Under the pieces are notes generated by a model, which worked only from the letters and a program-made list of their open reading frames with translations, was not told the origin of the DNA and did no database searches. The position numbers and the translations under genes were made by a program. A stretch of 64,000 bases of DNA from Burkholderiales bacterium (lineage in GTDB: Bacteria; Pseudomonadota; Gammaproteobacteria; Burkholderiales; Burkholderiaceae_C), in NCBI GenBank assembly GCA_003963115.1, contig RXJQ01000009.1:101724-165723 (forward strand), written 5' to 3'. This document shows positions 61,801 to 64,000 of this stretch, one piece after another (the stretch's first letter is position 1; each line of letters begins with the position of its first letter).

Positions 61801-64000
61801 GCCTCGCTGTTCAAGATCGACGCCAAGACCGGTGCGCTGAGCTTCATCAACGCACCCGATTACGAAAACCCTGGCGACGCCAACCACGACAACGTCTACC
61901 AGGTCACGGTCTCGGCCAGCGACGGCACCTATGCCGACACCCAGGCCATCTCGGTGACAGTGACCAATGTGAACGAGGCCCCCACCATCACCAGCGATGG
62001 CGGCGGCACGAACGCCGCCATCGTGCTCACCGAAGGCGGCACCAGCGTCACGCAGGTCCAGGCCACCGACCCCGATGCGGGCGACTCCCTCAGCTACAGC
62101 GTGACCGGCACCGACGCCAGTCAGTTCAACATCAACACCAGCACCGGTGTCCTCACCTTCAAGAACCCGACGAGCTACAGCGCCCCCACCGATGCCAACG
62201 GTGACAACATCTATGTCATCCAGGTCACCGCCACCGACCAGGGCGGCCTGAGCGACACGCAAAACATGTATGTGCGCATCCTGTCGAACGCGGCGCCCCC
62301 CAACAACCCGCCGGTCATCGACAGCAATGGCGGCGGCAACACCGCGGCCATCAACGTCAACGAAGGCAACACGGCGGTCACCACGGTGCACGCCACCGAC
62401 AGCGACTCCACCTCGCTGATCTACAGCATCTCCGGCGGCGCCGATCAGGCCCTGTTCGACATCGACGCGCTCACCGGCGCCCTGACCTTCCACACGGCCC
62501 CCAACGCCAGCCAGCCGCAAGATGCCAACCAGGACAACATCTATGAAGTCACGGTAGCCGCATCCGACGGCAACAGCCAGGATGCGCAGGATCTGAGCAT
62601 CACGGTGCTCGGCTACAACAAGCCCCCGGTCAACACCTTGCCGGCTACCTTTGACACCAGCGAGGACACCCGACTGCCCTTGGCCGGCCTGAGTGTGAGC
62701 GACAGCGACGCGGGCAACGGCAGCATCACCGTGACCCTGACCGTGCAGCACGGTACGCTCAATGCGCTGAACAACGTGAGTGGCGGCCTCACCGCCAGCC
62801 AGATCCAGTACAGCACGGACAACCGCCAAGTCGTCTTCACCGGCAGCATCTCGGCCATCAATGCCACCCTGGCTGCTGACAGCGGCCTGAGCTACCTGGG
62901 CGACAGCAACTACAACGGCACCGACACCTTGACCATGGTCAGCGATGACCTGGGCCAAAACGGCGTGGCGCACACGCCGGCACAGACCACCGACACCGAT
63001 ACCTCGACCATCACCATCGCCGCGGTCGATGACCCACCCCTGTTCATCGGCAGCGGCGGCAGCATCGGCTACACCGAGAACGACCCCGCCACGGTCATCG
63101 ACAACGGCATCGCGCTGGGCGACATCGACACCAGCATCTTCCACGGCGCCACCGTGCAGATCACCGGCCACTACGCCAGTGGCCAGGACGTGCTGGGCTT
63201 CACTGCACAGTCAGGCATCTCCGGCAGCTGGGATGCCAGCACCGGCACATTGACGCTGACAGGTGACGCCTCCACCGCCGGCTACCAGGCTGCGCTGCGC
63301 AGCGTCACCTACCTCAACAACTCGGACAACCCCGACACCAACACGCGCACGGTGACCTTCACCATCAGTGACGGCACCACGCCCGAGTCCCTCCACCGTG
63401 ACATCACGATCACGGCCATCAACGACGCCCCCACGCTGACCCCATCGGGCACACCGCTGGCCTACACCGAGAACGACCCGGCCACCGCTGTGGACGGCGG
63501 CATCGCGCTCGCCGACCCCGACGCTACGCCATTGAACGGCGCCACCATCCAAATCACCGGCCACTACGTCAATGGCCAGGACGTACTGGGCTTCACCAAT
63601 CAATCAGGCATCACCGCCAGCTGGGACGCCAGCACCGGCAAGCTCACGCTCACAGGCAACGCGTCTTCAGCCAACTACCAGGCCGCCCTGCGCAGCGTCA
63701 CCTACGCCAACAGCTCCGACAACCCCGACACCGCCAACCGCACCGTCACCTTCACCATCAACGACGGCACCGGCGATGTCTCGGCTGCCCAGACCATCGG
63801 CCTCACCGCCGTCAACGACGCCCCCACGCTGACCCCATCGGGCACACCGCTGGCCTACACCGAGAACGACCCGGCCACCGCTGTGGACGGCGGCATCGCG
63901 CTCTCCGACCCCGACGCTACGCCATTGAACGGCGCCACCATCCAAATCACCGGCCACTACGTCAATGGCCAGGACGTACTGGGCTTCACCAATCAATCAG
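58822..64000 (+). CDS. Giant DUF4347/cadherin-repeat surface protein (3' end beyond window)
   Basis: At least 1,726 residues, open at the right edge. The start has AAGGGG 8 bases upstream. No ordinary signal peptide: the N-terminus reads RLRPVVEALEAKLLYSAD, like the LEPR-XLL motif found at the front of many giant repetitive surface proteins. A DUF4347 domain follows (about 68-230: EIVFIDAKVP, LIAHGEAGAMQLG, LLYGCDVAAG, ADVAASDDLTG). Residues 230-930 are Ser/Gly/Thr-rich beta repeats, then three cadherin-like repeats (about 940-1265), one related domain, and tandem 131-residue repeats. It is likely an adhesin or biofilm protein and the cargo of the four preceding genes. Confidence 0.88.
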   Translation, partial: MSHNGLPLRLRPVVEALEAKLLYSADMGLAAFIPHADATAVHQAVHQAVHQSIMANATPAAVQMQGTEIVFIDAKVPHLAELTHDLQQQAEQGRHIEVVVIQADEDGIARITQTLQQRHDISAVHLIAHGEAGAMQLGDTLLDEHSLLQRAGEVAQWGAALTQGADLLLYGCDVAAGLDGHTLVDHLAALTGADVAASDDLTGAASLGGNWQLEVRTGAVQAASALSLAEQAQWDGTLALSTPSDKGTAIWTQGSGTIPQQGSWDGVTLGSGSNTGTTASWTIITSAESPTRREAIVVGVDGSGVIRGERWNGTQWQTLSMDPIATGTTVYRQGFAVAYEQQSGNAMLVWNDGSSLSYSVFNGSTWSAAQKVDAYTGAAPQQMQIAAQPKGNGLALVLTDSKDDDYALIWNGSAWGHAITLDTSGVTVADQLATSIAYESQSGRVVVVYGKFVNPNVYYRIFDGSSWSSEAATGSYADAAMAYDLTLASDPNSNRIALGLLSVGSNNSNQVSFAMWSGSTWGTRTIAGSYTDNNPSTTVGVAFESVSGDALAIYGTNSANTRYLTWTSSGGWSSAANGPNTSQPGALKLYSDPYTDHIMLGSQGKNGSVSFVDWTGRAFGTVNTMTSSSGSTVTPAFTWVWSNDMSTNRSNDLLLGTGTTATGLNGINSAGSSEILSFTDPNLNYGSTTSGTFSHLVDFSAYGAVGMDDIAWVSQDVTLTAGAVLHRGDILFSVTSSSTLTSTNGSTVSANNNDIVLFRPTVAGRYDAGTFTLLIQAPSSGLLGLGGSPDIRGLALVERDTVLGDVTLTQGTILYTCGTGNTAANILRFVPSGGLLGGLLTGNISTLITGSDIGINQAISGLELVSTATPMKNTTIPARSLLITLDTADTIGSNNLGIATSDIALLNVTKSSVNGTAAATASIFFKGSSVGASGKVLDTLAISPDAAPVITSNGGGTTASVSTPENTLAVTTVTATDADAGTTLSYSISGGTDASLFKIDAKTGALSFINAPDYENPGDANHDNVYQVTVSASDGTYADTQAISVTVTNVNEAPTITSDGGGTNAAIVLTEGGTSVTQVQATDPDAGDSLSYSVTGTDASQFNINTSTGVLTFKNPTSYSAPTDANGDNIYVIQVTATDQGGLSDTQNMYVRILSNAAPPNNPPVIDSNGGGNTAAINVNEGNTAVTTVHATDSDSTSLIYSISGGADQALFDIDALTGALTFHTAPNASQPQDANQDNIYEVTVAASDGNSQDAQDLSITVLGYNKPPVNTLPATFDTSEDTRLPLAGLSVSDSDAGNGSITVTLTVQHGTLNALNNVSGGLTASQIQYSTDNRQVVFTGSISAINATLAADSGLSYLGDSNYNGTDTLTMVSDDLGQNGVAHTPAQTTDTDTSTITIAAVDDPPLFIGSGGSIGYTENDPATVIDNGIALGDIDTSIFHGATVQITGHYASGQDVLGFTAQSGISGSWDASTGTLTLTGDASTAGYQAALRSVTYLNNSDNPDTNTRTVTFTISDGTTPESLHRDITITAINDAPTLTPSGTPLAYTENDPATAVDGGIALADPDATPLNGATIQITGHYVNGQDVLGFTNQSGITASWDASTGKLTLTGNASSANYQAALRSVTYANSSDNPDTANRTVTFTINDGTGDVSAAQTIGLTAVNDAPTLTPSGTPLAYTENDPATAVDGGIALSDPDATPLNGATIQITGHYVNGQDVLGFTNQS
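58939..58974 (+). repeat. 12-bp tandem repeat, three copies
   Basis: The unit GCCGTTCACCAG occurs three times in a row (one mismatch in the third), coding for a short AVHQ-AVHQ-AVHQ run between the LEPR-XLL-like N-terminus and the DUF4347 domain. The copy number is likely variable by slippage and would change a linker by four residues per unit. Confidence 0.9.
63028..64000 (+). repeat. Tandem 393-bp coding repeats
   Basis: Units begin at 63,028, 63,421 and 63,814, exactly 393 bp (131 codons) apart. Units 2 and 3 are almost identical at DNA level over the 187 bp of unit 3 that is visible, with one obvious difference (Ala versus Ser codon in IALADPDA/IALSDPDA). Unit 1 is clearly related at protein level only. 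The array continues past the window edge. Confidence 0.95.

Noticed and set aside
63028..64000. Regular direct repeats that could suggest a CRISPR or satellite array
   Set aside because: The units are 393 bp, in frame, and encode a beta-rich adhesin repeat with no spacer structure.

Overview
The window is GC-rich, almost fully coding DNA from a beta-proteobacterium of the order Burkholderiales (Comamonadaceae or the Leptothrix/Aquabacterium group are plausible; I cannot fix the genus). Signs are system II cytochrome c biogenesis (resB-ccsB) with cytochrome c4 divergent from engB, the tsaB-rimI-uracil-DNA glycosylase run, a full-length Sua5-type TsaC behind purE-purK, an Mg-type HemB, and a PEP-CTERM surface protein.

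1-19.8 kb is mostly housekeeping. It holds the end of a sec operon (secD, cut by the window edge, and yajC), a YbeD-like protein, an atypical PBP5-like carboxypeptidase, an alpha/beta hydrolase, a thioredoxin-like [2Fe-2S] ferredoxin, a VanZ-like membrane protein and hemJ. Next come an unannotated small-RNA locus, hemB, a CorA transporter, the glycosylase, rimI, tsaB, dacB, an odd SGNH-type lipoprotein, tsaC, purK, purE, cnoX, an epoxide-hydrolase-like protein and sseA.

20-27.2 kb is a tightly coupled type IV pilus minor-pilin operon (pilE-fimT-pilV-pilW-pilX-pilY1). 27.2-31 kb carries glcF, glcE, a Nit-type amidase and a small conserved protein. 31-39.9 kb is a haem/redox block: a large secreted di-haem cytochrome, two paralogous Crp/Fnr regulators with a shared upstream DNA element, ccsB, resB and cytochrome c4. 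40-51.6 kb has engB, a PEP-CTERM protein behind a sigma-54-like promoter, purC, an RsbQ-type receptor hydrolase paired with a PAS hybrid histidine kinase, a glutathione S-transferase, a secreted lipase with its foldase, an AraC regulator, a second membrane-anchored lipase, and fba.

The most unusual region is 51.8-64 kb. Five consecutive same-strand genes encode a GAF-like/HlyD membrane fusion protein, a PqqD-like/site-2-protease/HlyD fusion, a shortened SecA-like ATPase, a second HlyD-type adaptor, and the start of a giant repetitive surface protein (DUF4347, cadherin repeats, near-identical 131-residue repeats) with no ordinary signal peptide but a LEPR-XLL-like N-terminus. I infer a dedicated export and processing machine for the giant protein, in which the SecA-like protein is the only visible energy source. 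The giant gene runs off the right edge.
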